Counted from the stretch's first letter, positions 8,741 to 18,304 are shown. The stretch: DNA of 64,000 bases from Flagellimonas sp. 389 (GCF_018449435.1 NZ_JAHCMU010000015.1:62001-126000); one strand, 5' to 3'. Numbers and translations: made by a program. Notes: generated by a model not told the origin, from the sequence alone.

Positions 8741-9928
8741 ATGATGTTGGGGAGCTTAAAATGTATACGGGGAATATTAACTTTAATGGTTGCGGTGTTC
8801 TGTGTAGATGGATGTACCGAACCTTTTGATGCTCCCGAGGAAGACTTTGAGGAGATTTTGGTAATAGATGCGCTTATCACCAGTGAGGAAAAGCGTCAGG
8901 AGATACATATCTCCAATACGTTCTTGTTTGGTAGTACTTTGCAGACAGAAAATGGGGCGGTTGTTTCGATATCCGATGATACGGGAAATAACTTTGTATT
9001 TAGTGAAACAGAACCTGGCACTTATGTGTCTGATGTTATTTTTGGTGCCCAACCCGGGGTTTCCTACTCACTATCCGTAAATACTTCCAATGGAAATTCT
9101 TTTAGGGCAGGTCCTTTGTCAATTTCGCAAGATGCTGTATTGGAGAGTGTAAGAGGGGTGAGAAGCACCTCGGAAAATGGGCAGGAAGGTGTTGCTATAT
9201 TAGCAACAGGTTTTGATGCTGAGGGCGAAGCAGTTTTTTACCGATATGATTATGAGGAAACCTTCCAAGTGGTTTCAGTTGCTAACCCTAGTTTTGATTT
9301 GGTAGTAGTTTCCGAAACACCACCTATATTGGAAAGAGTACCTAAAACAAGAGAAGAAAGCGTGTGTTATCGAACACAGCTCTCAAACGAAATATCGATA
9401 GCGACCTCGGAGAATCTATCGGAAAGCCGTGTTCAGGATTTTCAAGTGAGGTTTCTGCCAAAGACAGCCTTTGAACTTAGAAGTAGATACAGTATTTTGG
9501 TGAACCAATACGTTCAGTCACAAACAGCACAGACTTTCTATGAAGACCTACGTGACTTCTCGAACATACGCACAGTTTTTGCCCAAACACAACCAGGCTT
9601 CATTAAGGGTAACATCCTTGCTGAAAATACGAATGGAACAAGGGTATTGGGGCTTTTTGAAGTAGCACAAGTAAGTTCGCAGCGTATATTCTTAGAGTAT
9701 GACGATTTTTTTTCAGAAAATGACCCTCCAGAGTTTATAAGGGATTGTCCAACTGAGCAATATCCTTTGTCGAGTCCTATACTTTTTGAACTTATCAAAT
9801 CTGGCACACATAAATACCGAGGAGAGGAGCCTACTCCAAGTGCAATCCTTTACATTGTCAGCCCACGAGGATGCATAGATTGCACGGTTTACGGTACTAC
9901 AGAAATACCTGATTTTTGGGAAGATTGA
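8741..9928 (+). CDS. DUF4249 lipoprotein, paralogue 2
   Basis: A 395-residue lipoprotein, full-length paralogue of the product at 5768. The lipobox is CVDGC, then TEPFDAPEEDFEEILVIDALIT. It keeps the conserved cysteines (SVCYRT, RDCP, GCIDCTVYG) and the PDFWED end. Long blocks are shared with paralogue 1, for example RYSILVNQY and TVFAQTQPGF, while the region after RDCP varies in length and sequence among the three copies. It starts 22 bases after the MG2/plug-like gene, so it is probably in the same transcript as the receptor. Role inferred as ligand capture or surface display for that receptor. Confidence 0.85.
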   Translation: MMLGSLKCIRGILTLMVAVFCVDGCTEPFDAPEEDFEEILVIDALITSEEKRQEIHISNTFLFGSTLQTENGAVVSISDDTGNNFVFSETEPGTYVSDVIFGAQPGVSYSLSVNTSNGNSFRAGPLSISQDAVLESVRGVRSTSENGQEGVAILATGFDAEGEAVFYRYDYEETFQVVSVANPSFDLVVVSETPPILERVPKTREESVCYRTQLSNEISIATSENLSESRVQDFQVRFLPKTAFELRSRYSILVNQYVQSQTAQTFYEDLRDFSNIRTVFAQTQPGFIKGNILAENTNGTRVLGLFEVAQVSSQRIFLEYDDFFSENDPPEFIRDCPTEQYPLSSPILFELIKSGTHKYRGEEPTPSAILYIVSPRGCIDCTVYGTTEIPDFWED

Positions 9929-10056
9929 TTTTTTTGAATCATTATCGTAAGGAACCTTACAGTTTCAATTGCTCTTGTATATGTCGTACTGATAGAGAGG
10001 ATTGAAGATGTCACGGTATTTCCAATAAGTAACTAATAAGTTTTTTATAACTGGAA

Positions 10057-11263
10057 ATGAAACTTTTTTGTAGATATAAATATTTAGTAATAGTATTTTT
10101 GATAGCTATCTCTTCTATATCCAGCTGTACGGAGCCGTTTGAAGCACCCACAAAGGACTTTGAAGATATATTGGTTGTAGATGCCTTTATCACTAGTGAA
10201 GAAAAACTACAGGAAATCAATCTTTCAAGGACGTTTGTTTTTGATAGCCCAGTAGAAGAAGAACGTAACGCCATTGTAAGGGTTTCAGGCAATGATAGGT
10301 AGCGATTATATCTTTTTGGAAAATGAACATGGAAAATACATATCTGCAGCTCCATTTGGAGCACGTCAAGGAATTGATTATTCTCTCTCCATTGTTACAG
10401 CAAAGGGGAGCTCTTTTAGTGCAGGCCCAATATCCATTGATAGTGATGCGGAGCTTGAAAGCTTAAGGGCCGTAAAAGCTACAGCTGAAAATGGGGAGGA
10501 TGGGGTCGCAATACTTGCGAGTGGGTCTGATTTGCAAGGTGATGCCCGTTTTTATAGATACGATTATGAGGAGACTTATAAGATAGTTTCTTTCAGCAAT
10601 CCTATTTTCGATTTGGTAGTAGTATCGGAGAATCCTCCTATATTGAAGAAGGTACCAAGAACTACAGAAGACAATATCTGTTACCAGTCGAAAATATCCA
10701 ATTCCATTGTTATTACAACAACAGAAAATCTTCTGGAAAGTCAGGTAAAGGACTTTCAAATTAGGTTTTTACCTAAAAATGCATTTGAACTACGGACTCG
10801 TTACAGTATATTGGTAAATCAATATGTACAATCGCAAACTGCACATACATTTTATGAAGATCTTCAAGAATTCTCAAACATAAGAACAGTTTTTGCACAG
10901 ACACAGCCTGGCTTTTTAAAAGGTAATGTTATATCTGACAATAATGACAAGATACGTGTACTTGGTCTTTTTGAGGTAGCACAGGTCAGTTCCAAGCGTA
11001 TTTTTATAGAATACGATGATGTATTTTCTGATAATGACCCACCTGATTATATAATTGATTGTCCTCTCTTGGAATACGACCCGAATAATCCTGATTTAGG
11101 TATTTTTGATCTTATTAAATCTGGAGAATATAGATATAGGGGTGAAAGGCCAAAAGGCCTTACACCAGAGCCTGAAGAGCCATTTTATTTAATTAGTCTT
11201 AAAGGATGTGTCGATTGCACTATTTATGGAACTAATATAAAGCCTGATTTTTGGGAGGATTGA
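10057..11263 (+). pseudogene. DUF4249 lipoprotein, paralogue 3, 1-base frameshift
   Basis: This is a third DUF4249 paralogue broken into two frames. The first frame (10057-10302) gives the signal and lipobox (SISSC), TEPFEAPTKDFEDILVVDAFIT and ends VSGNDR. The second frame carries on at SDYIFLENEHGKYISAAPFG and runs to KPDFWED at 11263. In paralogue 1 the join reads VGNDNSTYSFTE, so removing one G of the GG at 10298-10299 restores NDSSDYIFLEN without loss. The remaining 320 codons contain no other damage and keep the cysteines (NICYQS, IDCP, GCVDCTIYG). The frameshift is therefore young, phase-variable, or a sequencing error. A start at the ATG 10292 would give a protein without a signal peptide. 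Confidence 0.8.
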
Positions 11264-11352
11264 TATACATCTGAATACCAAATATTCTTCGAAATTTATG
11301 GGATGTTTGATGAATTCTTTTTTTAAAAATCAATCAATAAAACTATTAATGA

Positions 11353-11381
11353 TTTTGTTATAGCTTTACTATTCACTTTTG
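11353..11381 (+). promoter_or_regulatory. Candidate promoter of the sugar-dehydrogenase-like gene
   Basis: TTTTG at 11353-11357 and CACTTTTG at 11374-11381 are spaced 16 bases apart and fit the Bacteroidota -33 (TTG) / -7 (TAnnTTTG) pattern with one mismatch in the TA. The ATG follows 33 bases downstream of the -7 box. Sequence match only. Confidence 0.35.
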
Positions 11382-11413
11382 TCCAATTAAATTAGCTTAA
11401 AAGAAATATTACC

Positions 11414-12613
11414 ATGAAATTAAATCTTTCTATCCCAAAACTGATTTTCAGTTGTCTACTATTTTCATTGTTCATTTCTTGCAATGGAAAAAAAGAAGAA
11501 ACAAAAGAAACTGTCAGCGAAAGTGTAGAAGAGCAAATAGACTCCACCAGTCTGCCAATTCAAAACTTAAATCTTCCTAATGGGTTTAAGGTATCTGTAT
11601 TTGCGGAAGGAATCGATGGGGCCAGGTCTATGGCAATGGGAGATGAAGGAACGCTCTTTGTTGGAACCCGAAATGAAAAAACAGTGTATGCGCTTCAGGA
11701 CTTGGACGGGGATTTTAAAGCTGAAAAGGTAATGGTCTTGGATTCAACTTTAGAAGTTCCGAATGGCGTTGCATTCAAAGATGGCGCGCTATATGTTGCT
11801 GAAGTTGGTCGATTGCTCAAATATTCAAATATTGAACAGGATTTATCAAACCTACCAAAACCAGAAATTATCTATGACGATTATCCTACCGAGTTTCACC
11901 ATGGCTGGAAATATATTGCCTTTGGGCCTGATGGTAAATTATATGTTCCCGTTGGCGCACCTTGTAATATTTGTGAGAGCGAAGATGAACGTTTTGCTTC
12001 GATCACACGAATGGATCCCGATGGAACCAATAGGGAGATTTTTGCAAAAGGTGTCCGCAATACAGTAGGTTTTACGTGGCATCCAGAAACAAAAGACTTT
12101 TGGTTTACCGATAATGGCAGGGATATGATGGGAGATGATGTTCCTCCATGCGAATTAAATAAAGTGACAACGGTTGGTGAACACTTTGGATATCCTTATT
12201 GCCATGGCGGTATTGTGAAAGACCCTGAATTTGGGGACAAGCACCCCTGTTCGGATTTTGTTCCGCCTGTACAAGCTTTGGGTGCCCATGTAGCGCCATT
12301 AGCAGTTAAATTTTATACAGGAAACATGTTCCCCGAAGAATACAGGAATTATGCATTTATCGCCGAACATGGGTCGTGGAATCGTTCCTCAAAAGTAGGC
12401 TATAAAATCTCTATGGTAAAGTTGGATGGAGATAAAGCGGTAAGCTATGAGACTTTTTTAGATGGGTGGCTGGACGAAGAAAGTCAAGAACGCTTTGGTA
12501 GACCTGTAGACATCCTGTTTCTAAAAGATGGTTCTATGCTTATTTCTGATGATTTTGGGGATGCTATTTACCGAGTTTCATATGATGAAAATAGTATTGC
12601 AAGCGTTAATTGA
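11414..12613 (+). CDS. PQQ-dependent sugar/sorbosone dehydrogenase-like lipoprotein
   Basis: A 399-residue lipoprotein (lipobox SLFISC) with a six-bladed beta-propeller of the soluble glucose/sorbosone dehydrogenase family. Diagnostic stretches are GFKVSVFAEGIDGARSMAMG, FHHGWKYIAFGPDGKLYVPVGAPCN, GVRNTVGFTWHPETKDFWFTDNGRD, GEHFGYPYCHGG and EHGSWNRSSKVGYKI. Members oxidise sugars or sugar aldehydes in the periplasm, often with PQQ. The histidine and arginine residues expected around the cofactor site are present, but actual PQQ binding and substrate are not proven. The window holds no PQQ synthesis genes. The MBL-fold hydrolase follows after only 16 bases, so the two are probably an operon. 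Confidence 0.85.
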   Translation: MKLNLSIPKLIFSCLLFSLFISCNGKKEETKETVSESVEEQIDSTSLPIQNLNLPNGFKVSVFAEGIDGARSMAMGDEGTLFVGTRNEKTVYALQDLDGDFKAEKVMVLDSTLEVPNGVAFKDGALYVAEVGRLLKYSNIEQDLSNLPKPEIIYDDYPTEFHHGWKYIAFGPDGKLYVPVGAPCNICESEDERFASITRMDPDGTNREIFAKGVRNTVGFTWHPETKDFWFTDNGRDMMGDDVPPCELNKVTTVGEHFGYPYCHGGIVKDPEFGDKHPCSDFVPPVQALGAHVAPLAVKFYTGNMFPEEYRNYAFIAEHGSWNRSSKVGYKISMVKLDGDKAVSYETFLDGWLDEESQERFGRPVDILFLKDGSMLISDDFGDAIYRVSYDENSIASVN

Positions 12614-12629
12614 TTGAATAAAAAATCAA

Positions 12630-13766
12630 TTGAAAATATTAAAAAAATACCTCAAACGAATGCTCTTTACTATCCTGTCCATCATTGGGGTTTTAATACT
12701 GACCTCTATAATTTTTGTGAATTTCTACCCAAGCTTTGGCGGTAAGGTTACGAAGGAAGACCAAAAGGAATATGCACAATCTAAAAACTACAATAAAGAA
12801 CGATTTGTAAACGAAAAAGATGTTCCCAAAAATTTGAGTTTTGCTGAGACATTAGGAATAATGCGCAAGTTTTTTTTCACCAAAGTTACTAATGGAAGCC
12901 CAGATAAGCCTTTGAAAGTTCAGAAGATAGATTCGACGGCGATTGCTGATTACAATGGAGATACTCGATTAATTTGGTTTGGGCACTCTGCTTTTCTTTT
13001 GCAGATAAACGGGAAAAATATTTTAATAGACCCTATGCTGAGTGATGTGCCAGCACCGCATCCATGGCTGGGGAGTGGACGTTTTAGCAAAGAACTACCA
13101 ATAGCAATTGAGAAAATATCTAGGATTGATGCTGTATTAATTTCTCATGATCACTATGATCACTTGGATTATGAATCCATTCGAAAACTAAAAGATAAAG
13201 TCGGACATTTTTATGTGCCCTTGGGTGTTGGCGTACATTTGAAAGCTTGGGATGTACCCAATGATGCTATTACAGAGTTGGACTGGTGGCAAGAAGCAAC
13301 GTTCAGTGATTTAAAGTTTGTTTGTACCCCCGCTCAGCATTTTTCTGGGCGTAGGTTCAATGATAGGCAAAGTACGTTGTGGAGTTCTTGGGTAATTAAA
13401 TCCATGGATGAAAGCATATTCTTTAGTGGCGATAGTGGGTACAGTGGTCATTTTAAGACTATAGGTAAAAAGTACGGCCCATTTGATTTCGCGATGATGG
13501 AGTGTGGGCAATATAATGAGTCTTGGGCCGATATTCATATGTTCCCAGAAGAAACCGTACAGGCCGGTATCGATGTTAAGGCAAAATATATAATGCCCAT
13601 ACATTGGGGTGCGTTCAAGCTTTCACTGCATTCTTGGACAGACCCTATAGAGCGTGTAGTCAAAAAAGGTGGAACTTCAGATATAGGTCTAGTCACACCC
13701 AAAATAGGAGAACCTATACTTTTAGAAGAGCTTTCAGGGTACAATGATACCTGGTGGCGCAACTAA
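12630..13766 (+). CDS. MBL-fold metallohydrolase, NAPE-PLD/UlaG-like
   Basis: A 378-residue metallo-beta-lactamase-fold hydrolase anchored by one N-terminal helix (LFTILSIIGVLILTSIIFVNFY). The metal ligands are visible: HDHYDHLD (about residues 173-180), the His of AQHFSGR, the Asp of FSGDSGYSGHF and the final His of MPIHWGAFKL. The IWFGHSAFLLQINGKNILIDP block and the long inserts resemble the N-acyl-phosphatidylethanolamine phospholipase D / UlaG branch, so a phosphodiester or lactone substrate facing the periplasm is plausible. The start is TTG 12630 or ATG 12660; both keep the membrane helix. Substrate unknown. Confidence 0.85.
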   Translation: MKILKKYLKRMLFTILSIIGVLILTSIIFVNFYPSFGGKVTKEDQKEYAQSKNYNKERFVNEKDVPKNLSFAETLGIMRKFFFTKVTNGSPDKPLKVQKIDSTAIADYNGDTRLIWFGHSAFLLQINGKNILIDPMLSDVPAPHPWLGSGRFSKELPIAIEKISRIDAVLISHDHYDHLDYESIRKLKDKVGHFYVPLGVGVHLKAWDVPNDAITELDWWQEATFSDLKFVCTPAQHFSGRRFNDRQSTLWSSWVIKSMDESIFFSGDSGYSGHFKTIGKKYGPFDFAMMECGQYNESWADIHMFPEETVQAGIDVKAKYIMPIHWGAFKLSLHSWTDPIERVVKKGGTSDIGLVTPKIGEPILLEELSGYNDTWWRN

Positions 13767-13825
13767 CTTTTCAGGCATATCTTTTTAAAATATAAAACTG
13801 ATAAGGTGAGAATAGTATTATATTC

Positions 13826-15076
13826 TTATTTCACTGCTACATGCAACGAAGTGGGCAGTTCAAAGATTTCTAGGTCAAAATAGGGTAGGGCCGCTAATAA
13901 ATGATCAAAGATATCAGCCATGATATATTCATAGTTCTCCCATCTTTTATCGCTGCTAAAAGCATAAATTTCTAAAGGAATTCCCTGTGGTGTTGGACTC
14001 AGTTGGCGCGTCATTAAAGTCATGTCCTTGTTGATTGCTGAATGTCCCTCCAGATAACTTTCTATGTACTTCCTGAAAACGCCAAGATTGGTAAGGTTCC
14101 TTCCGTTAATGGCCAAATTTTTATCAGCTTCACGTTCTTCGTTAAACGTATTTATTTTTTCAGTTCGCGTTTCTAAATAGCTAGTGATAAGTTGAATTTT
14201 CTTGAGAGAGGCCACATCTTCAAGACTTAAGAATTTAATGCTTTGTTGTCTAATAATCAATGCCCTTCGAATCCGTCTACCACCGGAGGTCTGCATCCCT
14301 CTCCAATTTTTGAATGAATCCGAAATCAATGCATATGTTGGAATAGTGGTGATGGTTTTGTCGAAATTCTGTACTTTGACAGTTGCCAGGGAGATTTCGA
14401 TAACATCTCCATCGGCACCATATTTTTCAAAAGTTATCCAATCACCAATACGTACCATATCGTTTATGCTCACCTGTATGCTTGCTACAAGCCCTAAAAT
14501 AGAGTCTTTAAAAATTAAGAGTATAACCGCGGAAGCCGCACCAAGTGCAGTGAAGAATTTCCATATGGTAGTGTCTGTAACAATGGCGAAAACAGTCAAA
14601 ACCCCACCAATCCAAGAAAAAATCATGAAAACTTGGATATAACTGTCCAAAGGTTTATCCTTCAAATGTGGTAATGTCCTTAAAAAATCTTTGATACTTG
14701 ATAATAGACTTTTTACTAAAAATAGTGCTAATAGTACGCCAAGGATGGAAAGTGCTTTTTGCATCAATAAACCACCATATTCAAAATCTAAAAAAGCAAG
14801 TGGCATTAATTCAAAAAGCAATAACAAAGGGATAATGTGTGCAAGATATCTAGGGACTCTATTAGCGACCAAAAAGTCATCAAAATTGGTTTTTGTTCGT
14901 CTTGCAGTACGCACGGAAAGTGATCTAAGTACCTTCCAGATAACAAAGTCTAACAACCATGCAAACACAAGAATACCAATAAAAAGTATGAACAGGTTTA
15001 CATACGAAACTATATTTTCCTCGATTCCCGTTTTCAGTAGATAGTCATGTAGCAGACGACCATATTTTTTGTCCAT
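13826..15076 (-). CDS. MscS-family mechanosensitive channel, YbdG-like
   Basis: A 416-residue inner-membrane channel. Five hydrophobic segments lie in the first about 190 residues, the last being the pore-lining helix (FTALGAASAVILLIFKDSILGLVASIQV). It is followed by the MscS beta-domain (MVRIGDWITFEKYGADGDVIEISLATVKVQNFD) and a C-terminal alpha/beta vestibule domain. The GDWI and DGDVIEI signatures and the length match the E. coli YbdG branch, which opens under osmotic downshock. It converges with the MBL-fold gene and diverges from ppdK across a 424-bp gap. Confidence 0.9.
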   Translation of the reverse strand: MDKKYGRLLHDYLLKTGIEENIVSYVNLFILFIGILVFAWLLDFVIWKVLRSLSVRTARRTKTNFDDFLVANRVPRYLAHIIPLLLLFELMPLAFLDFEYGGLLMQKALSILGVLLALFLVKSLLSSIKDFLRTLPHLKDKPLDSYIQVFMIFSWIGGVLTVFAIVTDTTIWKFFTALGAASAVILLIFKDSILGLVASIQVSINDMVRIGDWITFEKYGADGDVIEISLATVKVQNFDKTITTIPTYALISDSFKNWRGMQTSGGRRIRRALIIRQQSIKFLSLEDVASLKKIQLITSYLETRTEKINTFNEEREADKNLAINGRNLTNLGVFRKYIESYLEGHSAINKDMTLMTRQLSPTPQGIPLEIYAFSSDKRWENYEYIMADIFDHLLAALPYFDLEIFELPTSLHVAVK

Positions 15077-15249
15077 AATAACAGCTAATTCTCAAATTAA
15101 TTGTAAAAGTATGGCTTAAATGGTATCACACATTAGGGTAATTGTAAAATGCTTCTTAAAAATCGCCAATTCAGCTTAAGTCTTCAATATTTTATTGAAA
15201 AAGGAATACGGCGAAGTGATTTCAGTTTTATACCGCTATCGACAAAAAT

Positions 15250-15277
15250 TGACATAATTGTTTTAAAACATATGTCA
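15250..15277. promoter_or_regulatory. Operator-like palindrome upstream of ppdK
   Basis: The outer arms TGACATA (15250-15256) and TATGTCA (15271-15277) are perfect complements. Between them lies a second perfect palindrome, TGTTTTAAAACA (15259-15270), offset by a 2-base bulge. No T-tract follows, so a regulator binding site is more likely than a terminator. It lies about 225 bases upstream of the ppdK ATG. Confidence 0.45.
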
Positions 15278-15288
15278 GTTTTATCACA

Positions 15289-15308
15289 TTCAAGAACTAT
15301 TGCTTGAA
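15289..15308. promoter_or_regulatory. Second dyad upstream of ppdK
   Basis: TTCAAG (15289-15294) and CTTGAA (15303-15308) form a perfect 6-bp inverted repeat with an 8-base spacer, 11 bases after the larger palindrome. Possible second operator half of the same control region. Confidence 0.25.
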
Positions 15309-15448
15309 ATAAAAGCTAGAGATTATAAAGGACTTTTCTATTTTTTAAGCCAAAAAGAATCTGCAATGGTCCCTTCTTGCTACATATTCAGCTTTGTTTA
15401 CCAAGCTCCCCACTAGCATATGACATAAATCATGAAAATTAGTGCTCG

Positions 15449-15477
15449 TTGAACCTAATTTTATAGTCGAATTTTTG
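15449..15477 (+). promoter_or_regulatory. Candidate ppdK promoter
   Basis: TTG at 15449-15451 and AATTTTTG at 15470-15477, 18 bases apart, fit the Bacteroidota -33/-7 consensus apart from the first base of the -7 box. The ATG at 15501 lies 24 bases from the -7 box. Pattern match only. Confidence 0.4.
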
Positions 15478-15500
15478 TTGAAGCATACCTTAAAACTAAA

Positions 15501-18239
15501 ATGAATATGGAAGTATTGGATAAAACCCGTACGAGGGTTTATCGGTTTGGTAACAAGTCCGCCGATGGAAATAGCAAAATGAAAAATCTACTAGGCGGTA
15601 AAGGTGCTAACCTGGCCGAGATGAGTACTATCGGTATCCCAGTACCACCTGGTTTTACAATAACCACAGAAGTCTGTACCGAATATAATGAGCTTGGTGA
15701 AGCAGAAGTGTTAAGTCTGATCAAGGAAGATGTTCAAAATGCCGTACACAATATTGAAGAAGTGATGGGCGCGACTTTTGGTGACAAAGAGAATCCACTT
15801 TTAATTTCTGTTCGCTCAGGGGCACGTGTGTCCATGCCCGGTATGATGGATACCGTGCTTAATTTAGGGTTGAACGATGAGATTGTAAAAGGACTGATCA
15901 AAAAAACGGGTAACGAACGTTTTGCATGGGATTCTTACCGACGATTTATTCAAATGTACGGTGGGGTTGTTCTAGGAATGAAACCTGAATCAAAAGACGA
16001 TATAGATCCTTTTGAGGAAATCATGGAAAACCTTAAAGAAAAGCGGGAAATTCAATTGGATACAGAATTCACGGTTCAAGATTTAAAGGATCTTGTTTAT
16101 GATTTCAAGGATGCCGTAAAGAAACGTGTAGGCCATGATTTTCCAATGGATCCATGGGAGCAGCTGTGGGGCAGTGTGATTGCCGTATTCAACAGTTGGA
16201 ACGGGGATAGGGCGGTTTATTACCGAAACATGCATGGATATCCTGCAGATTGGGGTACAGCCGTTAATGTTCAAGCCATGGTGTACGGTAACATGGGTGA
16301 GAATTCAGGAACAGGGGTGTGTTTTACACGAGATGCAGCCACTGGAGAAAACGTATTCAATGGAGAGTACCTTATCAACGCTCAGGGAGAGGATGTAGTG
16401 GCAGGAGTGCGAACACCGCAACAAATTACCGCACTTGGCTCAAAAAGATGGGCTGAATTGGCCAAAATAGAGGAAGAGGAAAGAGCAAATAACTATCCTT
16501 CATTGGAAGAATTGATGCCATCCATATTTACAGAACTCAATACATATCAAGAAACCCTTGAAAATCATTACAAGGATATGCAAGATATGGAGTTTACCAT
16601 TCAAGATGGAAAGCTTTGGATTCTCCAAACTCGAAATGGTAAAAGAACTGGTGCCGCAATGGTCAAGATCGCTATGGATCTTTTGAAAGAGGGTTCTATA
16701 GACGAAAAAGAAACTTTAATGCGAATCGAACCAATTAAACTGGACGAACTTTTACATCCTGTTTTTGATACGAACGCGCTCAATAGGGCAAATGTAATTG
16801 CACAGGGCCTACCAGCTTCTCCAGGTGCTGCAACGGGTCAAATCGTATTTTTTGCTGATGAGGCGAAAAAGTTTAAGAATTCGATTTTAACACGAATAGA
16901 AACATCTCCCGAAGACTTGGAGGGTATGAACATTGCCAAAGGTATTCTGACGGCAAGAGGCGGTATGACCTCACATGCCGCGGTTGTTGCCCGTGGAATG
17001 GGTAAATGCTGTATCTCTGGGGCCGGTGCTTTAAAAATCAACTATAAAAACAGAACGCTTACTGTTGATGGCAAAGTATATCAAGAAGGGGATTGGATTT
17101 CCCTAAACGGATCAACAGGAAACATCATTGAAGGAAAGGTAGCAACCCGCGAACCTGAGTTGAGTGGAGAGTTTGCCGAAATCATGAAATTGTCGGACAA
17201 ATACGCTACCATGGAGGTGAGAACTAACGCTGATTCGCCCAAAGATGCAAAAATTGCCTTAGGCTTTGGTGCGAGCGGTATAGGTCTTACAAGAACCGAG
17301 CATATGTTTTTTGAGTTAGATCGGATAAAGGCCATGCGGGAAATGATTTTGGCAGATACAACAAAAGGTAGAAAACAGGCATTGGAAGAACTGTTGCCCA
17401 TGCAACGAAAAGACTTTGAAGGTATTTTTGAAGCTATGGAAGGCCTTCCAGTTACCATTCGTTTGCTTGATCCGCCATTGCACGAGTTTGTTCCGCACCA
17501 ATTGGCCACGCAAAAAGAACTTGCCGAGGACATGCATATTTCGCTTACTGCGGTTAAAAACAAAGTGGCTGAGCTCCAGGAGTTCAATCCTATGTTGGGC
17601 CATCGCGGTTGTCGTTTAGGAAATACCTATCCAGAAATAACAGAAATGCAGACAAGAGCGATTATCGAAGCTGCATTAAATCTGAAGGAAAAAGGAATTG
17701 AGTCCAAACCAGAAATTATGGTGCCGTTGGTGAGTACTGTGAACGAGTATTTGGAACAGGAAAAAATTATAAGAACCACAGCACAACAAGTCTTTGAAGA
17801 ATATGGAAACACAGTTGAGTATTTAGTGGGGACAATGATTGAAATTCCTAGGGCTGCCCTATTGGCCGATACTGTTGCTGAGCATGCAGATTTCTTCTCA
17901 TTTGGAACCAATGACCTTACCCAGCTCACTTATGGATACAGTCGTGATGATGCTGGTAAATTCCTTCCCATTTATTTAGAGAAAGGAATTTTGAAGGTAG
18001 ATCCTTTTGAGGCTTTAGATCAAGAAGGCGTAGGTAAGTTGGTCACAATGGGAACATCTTATGGTCGACGTACAAAACCAAATCTAAAAGTAGGTATCTG
18101 TGGAGAACATGGTGGCGAACCTAGTTCCATAGAGTTTTGTTATAAAAATGGAATGAATTATGTCAGCTGTTCACCTTTTAGAGTTCCGATTGCACGGGTA
18201 TCCGCTGCGCAAGCGGCCATAAAAGCGCAAATGAACTAG
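15501..18239 (+). CDS. ppdK: Pyruvate, phosphate dikinase
   Basis: A full-length 912-residue cytoplasmic enzyme that interconverts pyruvate + ATP + Pi and phosphoenolpyruvate + AMP + PPi. The N-terminal ATP-grasp part contains MKNLLGGKGANLAEMS and SVRSGARVSMPGMMDTVLNLG. The swivelling phosphohistidine domain has GGMTSHAAVVARGMGKCCISG (about residues 485-505, His is the phospho-carrier). The C-terminal PEP/pyruvate barrel contains GIGLTRTEHMFF, MLGHRGCRLG, SFGTNDLTQLTYGYSRDD and VGICGEHGGEPSS. All catalytic blocks are intact. The gene is monocistronic, with its own promoter candidate and a strong terminator. It serves gluconeogenesis or PPi-linked glycolysis; the direction cannot be read from sequence. 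Confidence 0.97.
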   Translation: MNMEVLDKTRTRVYRFGNKSADGNSKMKNLLGGKGANLAEMSTIGIPVPPGFTITTEVCTEYNELGEAEVLSLIKEDVQNAVHNIEEVMGATFGDKENPLLISVRSGARVSMPGMMDTVLNLGLNDEIVKGLIKKTGNERFAWDSYRRFIQMYGGVVLGMKPESKDDIDPFEEIMENLKEKREIQLDTEFTVQDLKDLVYDFKDAVKKRVGHDFPMDPWEQLWGSVIAVFNSWNGDRAVYYRNMHGYPADWGTAVNVQAMVYGNMGENSGTGVCFTRDAATGENVFNGEYLINAQGEDVVAGVRTPQQITALGSKRWAELAKIEEEERANNYPSLEELMPSIFTELNTYQETLENHYKDMQDMEFTIQDGKLWILQTRNGKRTGAAMVKIAMDLLKEGSIDEKETLMRIEPIKLDELLHPVFDTNALNRANVIAQGLPASPGAATGQIVFFADEAKKFKNSILTRIETSPEDLEGMNIAKGILTARGGMTSHAAVVARGMGKCCISGAGALKINYKNRTLTVDGKVYQEGDWISLNGSTGNIIEGKVATREPELSGEFAEIMKLSDKYATMEVRTNADSPKDAKIALGFGASGIGLTRTEHMFFELDRIKAMREMILADTTKGRKQALEELLPMQRKDFEGIFEAMEGLPVTIRLLDPPLHEFVPHQLATQKELAEDMHISLTAVKNKVAELQEFNPMLGHRGCRLGNTYPEITEMQTRAIIEAALNLKEKGIESKPEIMVPLVSTVNEYLEQEKIIRTTAQQVFEEYGNTVEYLVGTMIEIPRAALLADTVAEHADFFSFGTNDLTQLTYGYSRDDAGKFLPIYLEKGILKVDPFEALDQEGVGKLVTMGTSYGRRTKPNLKVGICGEHGGEPSSIEFCYKNGMNYVSCSPFRVPIARVSAAQAAIKAQMN

Positions 18240-18263
18240 TTGGTTTAGGATTACCATGACTGA

Positions 18264-18304
18264 GCAGTCTTTCAATTTTATGGAGTTGAAAGACTGCTTT
18301 TTTT
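18264..18304 (+). terminator. Rho-independent terminator of ppdK
   Basis: A perfect 12-bp stem, GCAGTCTTTCAA (18264-18275) pairing with TTGAAAGACTGC (18286-18297), with a 10-base loop and a run of seven T (18298-18304), 25 bases after the ppdK stop codon. Confidence 0.95.

Larger units (their letters stand above)
15077..15500. other. 424-bp divergent intergenic region between mscS-like gene and ppdK
   Basis: No coding sequence is supported here. It holds a 28-nt dyad at 15250-15277, a second dyad at 15289-15308 and a candidate ppdK promoter at 15449-15477, each listed separately. The part next to the mscS-like gene (15077-15240) shows nothing I can name. Confidence 0.6.

Noticed and set aside
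14202-15044. Two plus-strand frames of 146 and 117 codons
   Set aside because: They lie antisense to the MscS-like channel gene, whose domain pattern is complete.
17081-17587. 168-codon minus-strand frame
   Set aside because: It is antisense to ppdK; composition is rich in Ser and Phe as expected from the reverse of a conserved enzyme gene.
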